A DNA stretch of 52,601 nt from UMGS1883 sp045636425 (GCA_045636425.1 JAZTXM010000017.1:1-52601); one strand, 5' to 3'. Numbered from the stretch's first letter, positions 6,303-15,454 are shown. Made by a program: numbers and translations. The notes: a model not told the origin generated them from the sequence alone.

Positions 6303-7217
6303 ATGAAAAAATTGATTTCTGTTATATTATGTGCGGCTGTTCTCTTTTCCTTTGCAGGCTGTATGGGGAGAGAACGCAGGGATGAAAACAAAGTACAGAT
6401 TGTGACAACCATTTTCCCTCTTTATGACTTTGCCCGTCAGGTGGGAGGGGACAAGGTACAGGTCAGCTTAATTCTTCCCACGGGAGGTGAGGTTCATTCT
6501 TATGAGCCTACGCCAAAGGATGTTATAGAAATAAAGGAAAGCGATTTATTCATAGCCCAGGGCGGTGATGCAGACCCATGGACGGGTGCGGTAATAAATG
6601 ATGCCGACTCAAAAAAGCTTAATGTGCTTTATGCCTTAGACAGTGTCACCCTTATGAGTGAGGAGCACGAGCATTCGTCATTGTCCAGCCATGTGCATAT
6701 GGACCCCCACGTCTGGACAACCCCAAAAAATGCCGCAATAATAAGCGAAAGAATCTGCGACAGGCTTTGTGCTATTGATACTGAAAATTCGGATTATTAT
6801 AAAGAAAATCTTTCCCTTTACAAAGAAAAATTAAATTCTCTTGATGAAAAATTTACAGAGCTTACAAAAGACTCAGAAAAAACCATTGTGTTTGCAGACC
6901 AGTTCCCATTCAGGTACTTTGCCGAGGAGTACAATCTTAAATATCTTGCTGCATTTCCCGGATGTTCCTCCGAGAGCGAGCCGACAGCCTCTGCCGTGGC
7001 ACAGCTTATAGACACGGTTAAAAAAGAGAAAATTCCCGTTGTATTTTACACGGAAACCTCAAATAAGCAGCTTGCCAATGCCGTATGCGAGGAAACAGGG
7101 GCGAAGAAGCTTTTGTTTCATTCCTGCCACAGCGTGACGGACGAGCAACTTAAAAGCGGTGTAACCTATATTGATTTAATGGAAAAAAACTACGAAGCCC
7201 TTAAAAAAGCAATTTGA
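6303..7217 (+). CDS. znuA: Zinc/manganese ABC transporter substrate-binding lipoprotein, ZnuA-like
   Basis: 304 residues. The signal peptide ends in a lipobox (FSFAGC, Cys20), so it is membrane-anchored. It belongs to the cluster A-I metal-binding family (ZnuA/TroA): GGEVHSYEPTPKDV and HMDPHVWTTPKNA give two His ligands, and a short His-rich loop (EEHEHSSLSSHVH) sits where zinc binders have one. The third His motif reads FADQFPFRYF with no His, a variant I believe is common in clostridial members. AAFPGCSSESEPTAS is typical of that group. The ATPase and permease genes are not adjacent. Likely zinc uptake, controlled by the box at 6273-6287. Confidence 0.82.
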   Translation: MKKLISVILCAAVLFSFAGCMGRERRDENKVQIVTTIFPLYDFARQVGGDKVQVSLILPTGGEVHSYEPTPKDVIEIKESDLFIAQGGDADPWTGAVINDADSKKLNVLYALDSVTLMSEEHEHSSLSSHVHMDPHVWTTPKNAAIISERICDRLCAIDTENSDYYKENLSLYKEKLNSLDEKFTELTKDSEKTIVFADQFPFRYFAEEYNLKYLAAFPGCSSESEPTASAVAQLIDTVKKEKIPVVFYTETSNKQLANAVCEETGAKKLLFHSCHSVTDEQLKSGVTYIDLMEKNYEALKKAI

Positions 7218-7235
7218 CAATAAGTACGTTATATG

Positions 7236-7263
7236 ATAAACTGTTTCGGTAGAAACAGTTTAT
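7236..7263. promoter_or_regulatory. Perfect 12-bp inverted repeat before rluB
   Basis: ATAAACTGTTTC and GAAACAGTTTAT surround a GGTA loop, directly followed by the GGAG ribosome site of the next gene. A TTGACA at 7214-7219 places the weak -10 TAAACT inside the repeat (17-bp spacing), so it could be a repressor operator. As RNA it would form a hairpin abutting the ribosome site. No U tract follows. Confidence 0.5.
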
Positions 7264-7274
7264 GGAGCGAAATT

Positions 7275-7988
7275 ATGAGATTACAAAAATTTATTGCAGA
7301 ATGTGGCATCGCATCAAGACGCGGTGCGGAAAAAATAATTGAAAGCGGCAGAGTATACGTAAACGGTGACCTTGTGGATTATATGGGCTGTGAAATTGAG
7401 CCTGATACGGATGTTGTGGAGGTTGACGGAAGGGTTATCAGCCGTGAAAGTAAAAAATACTATATCATGCTTAATAAGCCTAAGAACTATGTAACCACCG
7501 TTTCCGACGATTTGGGAAGACCTACCGTTATGCAGCTTGTGTCGGATATAAAGGCACGCATCTACCCCGTGGGCAGGCTTGACTTTGATACATCGGGGCT
7601 TCTTATCATGACTAATGACGGAGATTTCGCAAATATCCTTACCCACCCCAAGCATGTGGTGAATAAGGCATATATTGCACGTATAGATAAGCCCCTTGAT
7701 GAAGCTCAGCTTGAAAGATTAAGAAGCGGAATCGAACTTGACGGCGTTATGACCTCCCCTGCAAGAGCGGAGAATATCAAGCGTCCTCAAAAAGGCTTCG
7801 AGGTGAAGATAACCATACACGAGGGAAGAAACCGTCAGGTAAGAAGAATGCTTGATGCAGTGGGTGCAAATGTAATGAGCCTTAAAAGAATTTCCGTAGG
7901 CTCCGTGACGCTCGGGAATCTGCCCGAAGGAAAGTGGAGAAGGCTTTCCGATGCGGAAATAAATAAATTGAGAGGAAAAAGCAAATGA
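7275..7988 (+). CDS. rluB: 23S rRNA/16S rRNA pseudouridine synthase, RluB/RsuA family
   Basis: 237 residues from the ATG at 7275 (GGAG 8 nt upstream). An N-terminal S4 RNA-binding domain (1-60, RLQKFIAECGIASRRGAEKI) is followed by the RsuA/RluB/E/F catalytic domain with GRLDFDTSGLLIMTNDG, whose Asp is the catalytic residue, and EGRNRQVRRML. It isomerises uridine to pseudouridine in rRNA. Its stop overlaps the start of the next gene by 4 nt (ATGA). Confidence 0.9.
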   Translation: MRLQKFIAECGIASRRGAEKIIESGRVYVNGDLVDYMGCEIEPDTDVVEVDGRVISRESKKYYIMLNKPKNYVTTVSDDLGRPTVMQLVSDIKARIYPVGRLDFDTSGLLIMTNDGDFANILTHPKHVVNKAYIARIDKPLDEAQLERLRSGIELDGVMTSPARAENIKRPQKGFEVKITIHEGRNRQVRRMLDAVGANVMSLKRISVGSVTLGNLPEGKWRRLSDAEINKLRGKSK

Positions 7989-8329
7989 TTCGTGTTACAA
8001 TCGTAGATGATGCAAGAATAATTAAGTCTGTCTCAAAAATTGAGGGTGAGGATGTCTTAATGGCATGGGCACAGGAGAATGAGAAAAGCCCCGGTCACAG
8101 CATTTTTTCAAAGCAGGGCGAAATTTTAGATATTGTGGATAAGGACAATATTTTTGAGCTTCTTGTACGTGCAACTCTAAACTTCCTGGATTTACAGAAG
8201 ATAGAGAGAGGATTCTGCAAAAACGAAGCACTTTTCCCTGAGCTTGTAAAGCTTGGTTTTGTGGTGAAGGACGGGGTATGTGAAGTTGATATAACCACAT
8301 TTTTTAAACCTTGTTGCGGATGTAAATAA
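7985..8329 (+). CDS. Unknown small protein coupled to rluB
   Basis: 114 residues, not recognised. The ATGA overlap with the pseudouridine synthase gene suggests translational coupling. No membrane segment or signal peptide; a mixed alpha/beta-looking, acidic protein ending in a Cys cluster (FFKPCCGCK) that could bind a metal. A terminator-like palindrome follows directly, so these two genes form a small operon. Confidence 0.7.
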   Translation: MIRVTIVDDARIIKSVSKIEGEDVLMAWAQENEKSPGHSIFSKQGEILDIVDKDNIFELLVRATLNFLDLQKIERGFCKNEALFPELVKLGFVVKDGVCEVDITTFFKPCCGCK

Positions 8330-8336
8330 AGTGAAT

Positions 8337-8367
8337 GGGCGTAAAAAAGTCTGACTTTTTTACGCCC
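8337..8367. terminator. Perfect palindromic terminator
   Basis: GGGCGTAAAAAAGTC and GACTTTTTTACGCCC meet around a single T, a 15-bp perfect inverted repeat. The T run is inside the 3' arm, so it can work in either direction. Confidence 0.7.
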
Positions 8368-8443
8368 TGTATTTTGAAAGTTGTAGCTTTTTTAAGTCTT
8401 ACGTCCTCATTTTTTTCTGACTTTTTTGCCGGCACACTTCCTC

Positions 8444-8472
8444 TTGACATTAAATTCCTTTATAAGTATAAT
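8444..8472 (+). promoter_or_regulatory. Consensus sigma-A promoter for the GTPase-NYN gene
   Basis: TTGACA (8444-8449), 17-bp spacer, TATAAT (8467-8472), a perfect consensus. The leader is only about 25 nt and shows no attenuator peptide of the tet(M) kind. Confidence 0.85.
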
Positions 8473-8505
8473 TATTTGTGAATCTATGTTAAAGGAAATA
8501 ACACT

Positions 8506-11064
8506 ATGAAACGAATTGCACTGGGAATATTGGCACACGTTGACAGCGGAAAGACCACTCTTTCCGAAGCCATGCTTTATAATGCAGGAGAAATCCGCAC
8601 ACTCGGCAGGGTTGACCATCGTGATGCCTTTCTTGATACAAATGAAATAGAGCGTGACCGAGGAATCACCATTTTTTCAAAGCAAGCGGTGATCGGGCTT
8701 CCCGATACGAAAATTACACTGCTTGATACCCCCGGACACGTGGATTTTTCTGCGGAAACGGAAAGAGTTCTCCGTGCCCTTGATGCGGCGGTATTGGTGG
8801 TCAGCGGGAGCGAGGGTGTGCAGAGCCATACCCGTACACTGTGGAAGCTTCTTTCAGGGCACGCCATACCCACATTTATTTTTGTCAATAAAATGGATAT
8901 GCCCGATACTAATCGGGGAAAAATTCTTGCCGACCTTGAAAATGCCTTCGGGAGCGGCTTTGTGGTATTTAATAATGAGGGGGAGGAATCCTTTTTTGAG
9001 GAAGCGGCACTTTGCAGTGAGGAGCTTTGTAATTCCTTCCTTGAAAACGCAGCGATTTCCTCTGAAGAAATTTCGGATGCTATAGTAAAACGAAAAATAT
9101 TCCCCGTTTATTTCGGTTCTGCCCTTAAAAACGAGGGGGTAAAGGAGCTTCTTGACGGCATAGAAAAATATGCCGTAGGCTGCGGAGAAAATCCGTCCTT
9201 TGGAGCAAGAGTGTTTAAAATTACAGAGGATGACAGGAAAAACCGCCTTACTCATATGAAAATAACGGGTGGAGTGCTTCGCGTGCGTGACAAAATCACC
9301 TATGGCGAAAATGAGGAAAAAGTCAGCGAAATCAGAATTTATTCGGGAGAGAAGTACAAAAGCGTACAGGAGGTATATCCTGGGGATGTGTGTGCAATTT
9401 TAGGAATTTCAGCACTTGGGGGAGGAAGCGGAATCGGCTTTGAGGAAAATTCCCCTGCCCTTACCTTAGAGCCTGTGTTTAACTATTCGGTTATAACGCC
9501 CCCTGATACGGATTATCGGGTTGCACTGGCACAGCTTAAAAAACTGGAGGAAGAGGAAACTCAGCTTCGTGTGAGCTATAATAGTGTTCTTGGCGAAATT
9601 CATATTCAGCTTATGGGTGAAGTTCAGCTTGAGGTCTTAAAACGCATATTAGCTGAAAGATTTAATCTTAACGTTGAGTTTGCCCGCGGAAGTATTGTAT
9701 ACAAGGAAACAATCGCTTCTCCTTCGGAGGGAGTGGGGCATTATGAACCGCTTCGCCATTATGCGGAGGTGCATCTTCTCTTAGAGCCGCTGAAAAGAGG
9801 AAGCGGACTCGTATTTGAAACGGATTGCAGTGAGGATTTTCTTGCACGCAACTGGCAAAGGCTTATTCTTACTCACTTAAACGAAAAACGCCACGTGGGA
9901 GTGCTTACGGGAAGCAGTATAACCGACATGAAAATCACTCTTAAATCAGGAAGAGCACACCTTAAGCATACCGAGGGGGGAGATTTCCGTCAGGCTACTT
10001 ATCGTGCGGTGCGTCACGGATTGAGAATGGCAGAAAGTGTCCTCCTCGAGCCGTACTACGATTTTATACTGGAAATCCCCATGGACTCCACAGGCAGGGC
10101 TATGACCGACCTTACTGAGATGGGGGCAAAGCTTATGCCGCCGGAAATAGAAGATGAAATGTCTGTGATACGGGGCAGTGCACCTGTGCGTGAAATTCGT
10201 TCATATCAGCGGAGCGTTACGGCATATACCCACGGACTGGGAAAGCTTACCTGTTCCTTTAAGGGTTATGATGAATGTGTTAATCCCGAAGAAGTTATTG
10301 CCGAAATCGGATATAACCCCGACAGTGATATTGAAAATACCGCCGACAGCGTATTTTGTGAGCATGGTGCAGGCTTTAATGTCCCGTGGCATCAGGTGAC
10401 GGACTATATGCATCTTGACAGTATTTTTAAAGAAAAAACAGAGGAATTTGTACCTCGTAAGATTGTGCGTAAAAGTGCCACTGTCTATGATGAGGACGAG
10501 CTTATGGCGATATTTGAACGCACCTACGGAAAAATCGTCAGAAAAAATCACAACGCCATGCGTACCCCCAAGGATGCGGCACCGCCCAAAAAAGCACGCA
10601 GCGTTCCGCAGAAAGAGGGCCCCGGGTATCTTCTCATTGACGGCTACAATATAATTTTTGCATGGGAAGAACTCAAAAATATTGCCAAGGAAAGCCTTGA
10701 TGACGCCCGTAATATGCTTATAGACAGAGTGTGTTCGTATAAGGCAATGCGTCCTTATGAAATTATTCTGGTGTTTGATGCGTATAAGGTAAAAGGAAAT
10801 CGGGGAGAGGTGGAAAAAGTCCACAATATCACCGTTGTTTATACCAAAGAAGCACAGACTGCCGATGCATACATTGAAAAGGCAGCATATGAGCTTGGAA
10901 AAAAGCATCACGTTCAGGTAGCTACGGGTGACTATCTGGAACAGCTTATAATTTTAGGCAGCGGTGCAGTCAGAATAAGCACTGCGGCATTTATAAAAGA
11001 AATGGAAGAAGTACAAAAGGAAATAGAACAGATATTAGCAGAAATTTCAAATAAAAGTATTTAA
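8506..11064 (+). CDS. TetM-like ribosomal GTPase fused to a YacP/Rae1-type NYN ribonuclease domain
   Basis: 852 residues. Residues 1-~650 are an EF-G/TetM-like translational GTPase: G1 AHVDSGKTT (10-18), RGITI (52-56), DTPGHVD (74-80), NKMD (128-131), then domains II-V with GEVQLEVLK and TDLTEMGAKLMPP. After a Lys/Pro-rich linker, residues ~707-835 form a YacP-type NYN domain (LLIDGYNIIFAW, LVFDAYK, ADAYIEKAAYEL, TGDYLEQLI) with the acidic residues expected of a metal-dependent nuclease. Bacillus Rae1/YacP cuts mRNA in the ribosomal A site. The fusion suggests a GTPase that opens the A site coupled to mRNA cleavage (inference). Tetracycline protection is possible but cannot be judged here. 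Own promoter, monocistronic. Confidence 0.85.
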   Translation: MKRIALGILAHVDSGKTTLSEAMLYNAGEIRTLGRVDHRDAFLDTNEIERDRGITIFSKQAVIGLPDTKITLLDTPGHVDFSAETERVLRALDAAVLVVSGSEGVQSHTRTLWKLLSGHAIPTFIFVNKMDMPDTNRGKILADLENAFGSGFVVFNNEGEESFFEEAALCSEELCNSFLENAAISSEEISDAIVKRKIFPVYFGSALKNEGVKELLDGIEKYAVGCGENPSFGARVFKITEDDRKNRLTHMKITGGVLRVRDKITYGENEEKVSEIRIYSGEKYKSVQEVYPGDVCAILGISALGGGSGIGFEENSPALTLEPVFNYSVITPPDTDYRVALAQLKKLEEEETQLRVSYNSVLGEIHIQLMGEVQLEVLKRILAERFNLNVEFARGSIVYKETIASPSEGVGHYEPLRHYAEVHLLLEPLKRGSGLVFETDCSEDFLARNWQRLILTHLNEKRHVGVLTGSSITDMKITLKSGRAHLKHTEGGDFRQATYRAVRHGLRMAESVLLEPYYDFILEIPMDSTGRAMTDLTEMGAKLMPPEIEDEMSVIRGSAPVREIRSYQRSVTAYTHGLGKLTCSFKGYDECVNPEEVIAEIGYNPDSDIENTADSVFCEHGAGFNVPWHQVTDYMHLDSIFKEKTEEFVPRKIVRKSATVYDEDELMAIFERTYGKIVRKNHNAMRTPKDAAPPKKARSVPQKEGPGYLLIDGYNIIFAWEELKNIAKESLDDARNMLIDRVCSYKAMRPYEIILVFDAYKVKGNRGEVEKVHNITVVYTKEAQTADAYIEKAAYELGKKHHVQVATGDYLEQLIILGSGAVRISTAAFIKEMEEVQKEIEQILAEISNKSI

Positions 11065-11109
11065 TTTCAAATATATTACGATTATTGTTCAAAATTTGTC
11101 CCGAAAAAC

Positions 11110-11138
11110 TTGACTAAAGGGCGAAAAAGCTGTATACT
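11110..11138 (+). promoter_or_regulatory. Promoter for nifJ
   Basis: TTGACT (11110-11115), 17-bp spacer, TATACT (11133-11138). The leader of about 105 nt shows no clear switch and ends in an AAGGAGG ribosome site. Confidence 0.7.
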
Positions 11139-11248
11139 ATCAAAGGATAAAAGTATGGAAAAGTGTATTTTTTTGTAAAAATATGCGGTTTCATGCTCTA
11201 TCTGTGCGTTTAATTTTGTTTTATATATATCAAGGAGGTAAAAACATT

Positions 11249-14200
11249 ATGGCAAGAAACAAGAAAACCATGGATGGTAACACCGCTGCCGCATATGTCT
11301 CTTATGCGTTTACAGACGTTGCAGCCATCTACCCCATTACCCCTTCCTCAAACATGGCTGAGGTTACGGACGAGTGGGCAGCAAAAGGAAAGAAGAATAT
11401 TTTCGGCAGAACAGTAAAGATTGCAGAAATGCAGTCTGAGGGTGGTGCTGCAGGTGCCGTTCACGGTTCACTTACAGCAGGTGCTCTTACTACTACTTAT
11501 ACTGCTTCTCAGGGTCTTCTCCTTATGATTCCCAACATGTACAAGATCGCAGGTGAGCTTCTTCCGTCAGTTATTAACGTATCTGCACGTGCACTCGCTT
11601 CACACGCTCTTTCAATTTTCGGCGATCATCAGGACGTTTATGCGTGCCGTCAGACAGGTTACGCAATGATCTGTTCTTCAAACCCCCAGGAAGCTATGGA
11701 CCTCGGTGCAGTAGCACACCTTACAACACTTGAAGCAAGAGTTCCCTTCCTTCATTTCTTTGACGGTTTCAGAACATCTCACGAATATCAGAAGGTTGAA
11801 TGCTGGGATGACGAACAGCTTAAGAAGCTTGTTAATATGGATGCAATCGACGCATTCCGCCGTCGCTCTCTTAATCCCGAACATCCTGCACAGCGCGGTA
11901 CAGCTCAGAACCCCGACGTTTTCTTCCAGGCAAAGGAAGCTAACAATAAGTTCTATGATGCTGTTCCCGACCTTTGCCAGGAATACATGGACAAGGTTAA
12001 TGCAGAAATCGGTTCAGATTACAAGCTGTTCAACTACTATGGTGCAGCTGATGCTGAGCATGTAATCGTTGCAATGGGCAGTGCCTGCGATACTATCCAG
12101 GAAACTGTTGACTATATGACAAAGCAGGGTGCTAAGGTTGGTCTTATCAAGGTTAGACTTTACAGACCCTTCAGTGCTAAGCACCTTATCGAAGCTATCC
12201 CCGCATCAGTTAAGAAAATCAGCGTTCTTGACAGAACTAAGGAATGCGGTAGCATCGGTGAGCCTCTTTACCTCGACGTTGTTGCAGCTCTTCGCGACAG
12301 CCAGTTCAAGGATGTTGAAATCTTTGGCGGACGTTACGGTCTCGGTTCAAAGGATACAACTCCTGCTCAGATTATCGCTGTTTACAAGAACAACGACAAG
12401 AAGAGATTCACAGTTGGTATCAATGATGATGTAACATTCACATCTCTTGAAATCACAGAAAATCCCGACACAACTCCCGAAGGTACAACAAGCTGTAAGT
12501 TCTGGGGTCTTGGTGCTGACGGTACTGTTGGTGCTAACAAGAACTCCGTTAAGATTATCGGTGACCACACTGATATGTACGTACAGGCTTACTTTGACTA
12601 TGACTCCAAGAAGTCAGGCGGTCTTACAGTATCTCACCTTCGTTTCGGTAATGCTAAGATTACAAGCACATATCTTGTTAACAAGGCTGACTTCGTAGCA
12701 TGTCACAAGGCTTCTTACATCAGAAAGTACGACATGGTAAGTGATGTTAAGCCCGGCGGTGTATTCCTTCTTAACTGCCCCTGGACAAAGGCAGAGGAAT
12801 TCGAAGCTCACATCCCCGGACAGGTTAAGCGTTATATTGCAGAGAACAACATTCAGTTCTATGTAATCGACGGTGTTGCTATCGGTAAGGAAATTGGTCT
12901 TGGCAACAGAATCAATACAGTTCTTCAGTCTGCATTCTTCAAGCTGGCTAACATTATCCCCGCTGAAGATGCAATTCAGTACATGAAGGACGCTGCTACA
13001 GCTTCTTACTCCAAGAAGGGTGAAGCAATCGTTAAGATGAACCATGACGCTATCGATATGGGTGCTCAGAAGGTAATTAAGGTTGAAGTTCCCGCTTCAT
13101 GGAAGGATGCAAAGGATGAAGACCTCACAGTTAAGTTTGATGGTGAAGGTAAGCTCATCGATTACATCAACAACATTCTTAACCCCATCAACTCTTTCGC
13201 AGGCATGAAGCTTCCCGTTTCTGCATTCGTTCCTTATGCTGACGGTGAAGTTCCGCTTGGTTCCTCTGCATTCGAAAAGCGAGGTATCGCTATCGACGTT
13301 CCCGAATGGAAGAGCGAAAACTGTATCCAGTGTAACTTCTGTTCTTATGTATGTCCTCATGCTTGTATCCGTCCTGTAGTTCTTACAGAAGAGGAAGCAA
13401 ATAATGCTCCCGAGGGTATCAAGTATATCAATATGACAGGTCTTAACGGTCTCTACTTTGCAATGGCAGTATCCGTTCTTGACTGTACAGGTTGCGGCTC
13501 TTGTGCTAACGTATGTCCCGGTAAGAAGGGCGAGAAGGCTCTTGTTATGAAGCCTCTTGAAACACAGGAAGCACAGCAGGCTATCTTCGATTACGGCATC
13601 AAGATTCCTGCAAAGGCAGAAGTTCTTGAAAAGTTCAAGGAAACAACAGTTAAGGGCAGCCAGTTCAAGCAGCCCCTCCTCGAGTTCTCCGGTGCTTGTG
13701 CAGGCTGTGGTGAAACACCTTATGCTAAGCTTGTTACACAGCTTTACGGTGACAAGATGTACATTGCTAACGCTACAGGATGTTCTTCAATCTGGGGCGG
13801 AAGCTGTCCCTCAACACCTTACACAGTTAACGAAAAGGGCGAAGGTCCTGCATGGGCTAACTCTCTCTTCGAGGATAACGCTGAGTACGGTTACGGTATG
13901 TACCTTGCACAGAATACTCTTCGTGAGGATCTTGCTCTTAAGGTTGAAGCAGTTGCAGAAAAGGCTGACGATGCTTCAAAGGCAGTAATCGCGAAGTATC
14001 TTGAAACTAAGGAAGATGTAAACGCTAACAAGGTTGCAACTGCAGAGCTTGTTGAGGTTCTTTCTAAGATGAATACACCCGAAGCGGCTGAAATCCTTAA
14101 GGATAAGGAATACCTTTCCAAGAAGTCCGTATGGATCCTCGGTGGTGACGGTTGGGCATACGATATCGGTTACGGCGGTCTTGACCACGTACTTGCAAGC

Positions 14201-14398
14201 GGTGCCGATGTAAACATCCTTGTATTCGATACAGAAGTTTACTCCAACACAGGCGGTCAGTCTTCTAAGGCTACTCCCACAGGTGCTATTGCGAAGTTCG
14301 CAGCAGCAGGTAAGGAAGTTAAGAAGAAAGACCTTGCAGCTATCGCTATGAGCTACGGCTACGTATACGTTGCACAGGTTGCTCAGGGTGCTGACTAG
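11249..14398 (+). CDS. nifJ: Pyruvate:ferredoxin oxidoreductase, cut short by an in-frame TAG
   Basis: Oxidises pyruvate with CoA to acetyl-CoA and CO2, reducing ferredoxin. From the ATG at 11249 (AGGAGG upstream, MARNKKTMDGNTAAAYV) 1049 residues are read before TAG at 14396-14398. All domains up to that point are intact: YPITPSS, the two [4Fe-4S] motifs (CIQCNFCSYVCPHAC and CTGCGSCANVCPGKKG), CAGCGE for the proximal cluster, and the TPP site GDGWAYDIGYGG. Codon use is that of a highly expressed gene (strong CTT/GTT/AAG bias). After the TAG the same frame continues NQCMKAF... to 14770, giving 1173 codons, the normal family length. So a single base change, real or erroneous, separates this from an intact gene. 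Confidence 0.9.
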   Translation: MARNKKTMDGNTAAAYVSYAFTDVAAIYPITPSSNMAEVTDEWAAKGKKNIFGRTVKIAEMQSEGGAAGAVHGSLTAGALTTTYTASQGLLLMIPNMYKIAGELLPSVINVSARALASHALSIFGDHQDVYACRQTGYAMICSSNPQEAMDLGAVAHLTTLEARVPFLHFFDGFRTSHEYQKVECWDDEQLKKLVNMDAIDAFRRRSLNPEHPAQRGTAQNPDVFFQAKEANNKFYDAVPDLCQEYMDKVNAEIGSDYKLFNYYGAADAEHVIVAMGSACDTIQETVDYMTKQGAKVGLIKVRLYRPFSAKHLIEAIPASVKKISVLDRTKECGSIGEPLYLDVVAALRDSQFKDVEIFGGRYGLGSKDTTPAQIIAVYKNNDKKRFTVGINDDVTFTSLEITENPDTTPEGTTSCKFWGLGADGTVGANKNSVKIIGDHTDMYVQAYFDYDSKKSGGLTVSHLRFGNAKITSTYLVNKADFVACHKASYIRKYDMVSDVKPGGVFLLNCPWTKAEEFEAHIPGQVKRYIAENNIQFYVIDGVAIGKEIGLGNRINTVLQSAFFKLANIIPAEDAIQYMKDAATASYSKKGEAIVKMNHDAIDMGAQKVIKVEVPASWKDAKDEDLTVKFDGEGKLIDYINNILNPINSFAGMKLPVSAFVPYADGEVPLGSSAFEKRGIAIDVPEWKSENCIQCNFCSYVCPHACIRPVVLTEEEANNAPEGIKYINMTGLNGLYFAMAVSVLDCTGCGSCANVCPGKKGEKALVMKPLETQEAQQAIFDYGIKIPAKAEVLEKFKETTVKGSQFKQPLLEFSGACAGCGETPYAKLVTQLYGDKMYIANATGCSSIWGGSCPSTPYTVNEKGEGPAWANSLFEDNAEYGYGMYLAQNTLREDLALKVEAVAEKADDASKAVIAKYLETKEDVNANKVATAELVEVLSKMNTPEAAEILKDKEYLSKKSVWILGGDGWAYDIGYGGLDHVLASGADVNILVFDTEVYSNTGGQSSKATPTGAIAKFAAAGKEVKKKDLAAIAMSYGYVYVAQVAQGAD

Positions 14399-14407
14399 AA
14401 TCAGTGT

Positions 14408-14770
14408 ATGAAAGCATTCGTTGAAGCAGGTACCTACAACGGTCCTTCAATCGTTATTGCATACGCTCCCTGTATCAACCACGGTATCAAGGGTGGTATG
14501 AGCATCGCTCAGACAGAAGAAAAGCGTGCCGTTCAGGCAGGTTACTGGCACCTCTTCCGCTTCGATCCCAGAAGAACAGCAGAAGGTCTCAATCCCTTCC
14601 AGCTTGATTCTAAGGAACCCACAGAAAGCTACGAAGAATTCCTTATGAACGAGGTTCGTTACAACTCTCTTGCTCGTTCTAACCCCGAAAGAGCAAAGGC
14701 ACTCTTCGCTAATGCAGCAGCTACAGCAAAGGCTAAGTATGCTGAACTCGTTGAAAGAGCTAGCAAGTAA
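14408..14770 (+). pseudogene. nifJ: C-terminal 120 residues of nifJ beyond the TAG
   Basis: This stretch continues the nifJ frame (TAG, AAT, CAG, TGT, then ATG at 14408) and encodes the conserved PFOR C-terminus: NGPSIVIAYAPCINHGIKGG, YWHLFRFDPR, ERAKALFANA. No Shine-Dalgarno precedes the ATG, so it is unlikely to be translated on its own. It needs read-through, suppression or a corrected base. Codon bias is the same as upstream and there are no other lesions, so any mutation is very recent. Confidence 0.85.
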
Positions 14771-14781
14771 TTAATTAATAT

Positions 14782-14820
14782 AAAACATATGCAGAGCTAA
14801 CTCGGCTCTGCATATGTTTT
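14782..14820 (+). terminator. Intrinsic terminator of nifJ
   Basis: A 16-bp perfect stem AAAACATATGCAGAGC/GCTCTGCATATGTTTT with a 7-nt loop follows the nifJ stop by 12 nt. Confidence 0.85.
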
Positions 14821-14852
14821 AATATGTAAAAGTGTACATAGGAGGAAAAATT

Positions 14853-15449
14853 ATGTTTTGTCAAAATTGCGGAACTCAGTTGGGAGAATCGAAATTCTGC
14901 CCTAATTGCGGTGCACAGGTAGGTGGACAGCAGAGTGCTGAACAAAATAGCACATCTTATACGGCTACTCAATCTGTAAACTACACTCAGATTAAGAGCG
15001 TAGGCCTTTTCAGAGCATATGCACTGATGTTCAAAAACTACGCTAACTTCAGCGGTAGAAGCAGACGCAGTGAATATTGGATGGCAGCCGTTGCCAATTA
15101 TTTAATCGCACTGATAGCTTCCATTGTATTCGGAGCAATGATTATCAGCGAAATTGAAGGAATTATTGACGTACTCGAATTTAAGGATGCGTTCAATATC
15201 CCGATTAAGTTTTCTGATTTCGGATCTTTGGGTGTGTTTGCTGTTATTATGCTCATATATGCTTTGATTATATTTATTCCCGCCCTGTCATTGCAGGTAC
15301 GTCGCCTTCACGACACAGGGAAGAGCGGATGGTTTTTGCTTATCTCATTTGTTCCCATGATAGGTGGAATTCTTCTTTTCGTGTTCATGGTGCTTGACAG
15401 CACTCCCGGTGCCAATAAGTACGGCCCCAATCCCAAGGGCATTAACTAA
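14853..15449 (+). CDS. Zinc-ribbon plus DUF805 membrane protein
   Basis: 198 residues from the ATG at 14853 (GGAGG 8 nt upstream). An N-terminal zinc ribbon (FCQNCG then FCPNCG, 2-22) leads through a Gln/Ser-rich linker to a DUF805 domain: FSGRSRRSEYW, several membrane segments, and the signature LQVRRLHDTGKSGW. The C-terminal GANKYGPNP tail is also typical. Function unknown; often an inner-membrane protein of variable loci. Monocistronic with a strong terminator. Confidence 0.85.
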   Translation: MFCQNCGTQLGESKFCPNCGAQVGGQQSAEQNSTSYTATQSVNYTQIKSVGLFRAYALMFKNYANFSGRSRRSEYWMAAVANYLIALIASIVFGAMIISEIEGIIDVLEFKDAFNIPIKFSDFGSLGVFAVIMLIYALIIFIPALSLQVRRLHDTGKSGWFLLISFVPMIGGILLFVFMVLDSTPGANKYGPNPKGIN

Positions 15450-15454
15450 ATTCC

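Noticed and set aside
10201..10911. 236-residue minus-strand ORF
   Set aside because: Antisense to the GTPase-NYN gene, no ribosome site or recognisable domain.
14396..14398. TAG reassigned to an amino acid (alternative code or pyrrolysine)
   Set aside because: TAG is used as a normal stop elsewhere in the window (ends of the genes at 25380, 36932 and 44167), and PFOR is not a pyrrolysine protein. A point change or error is simpler.
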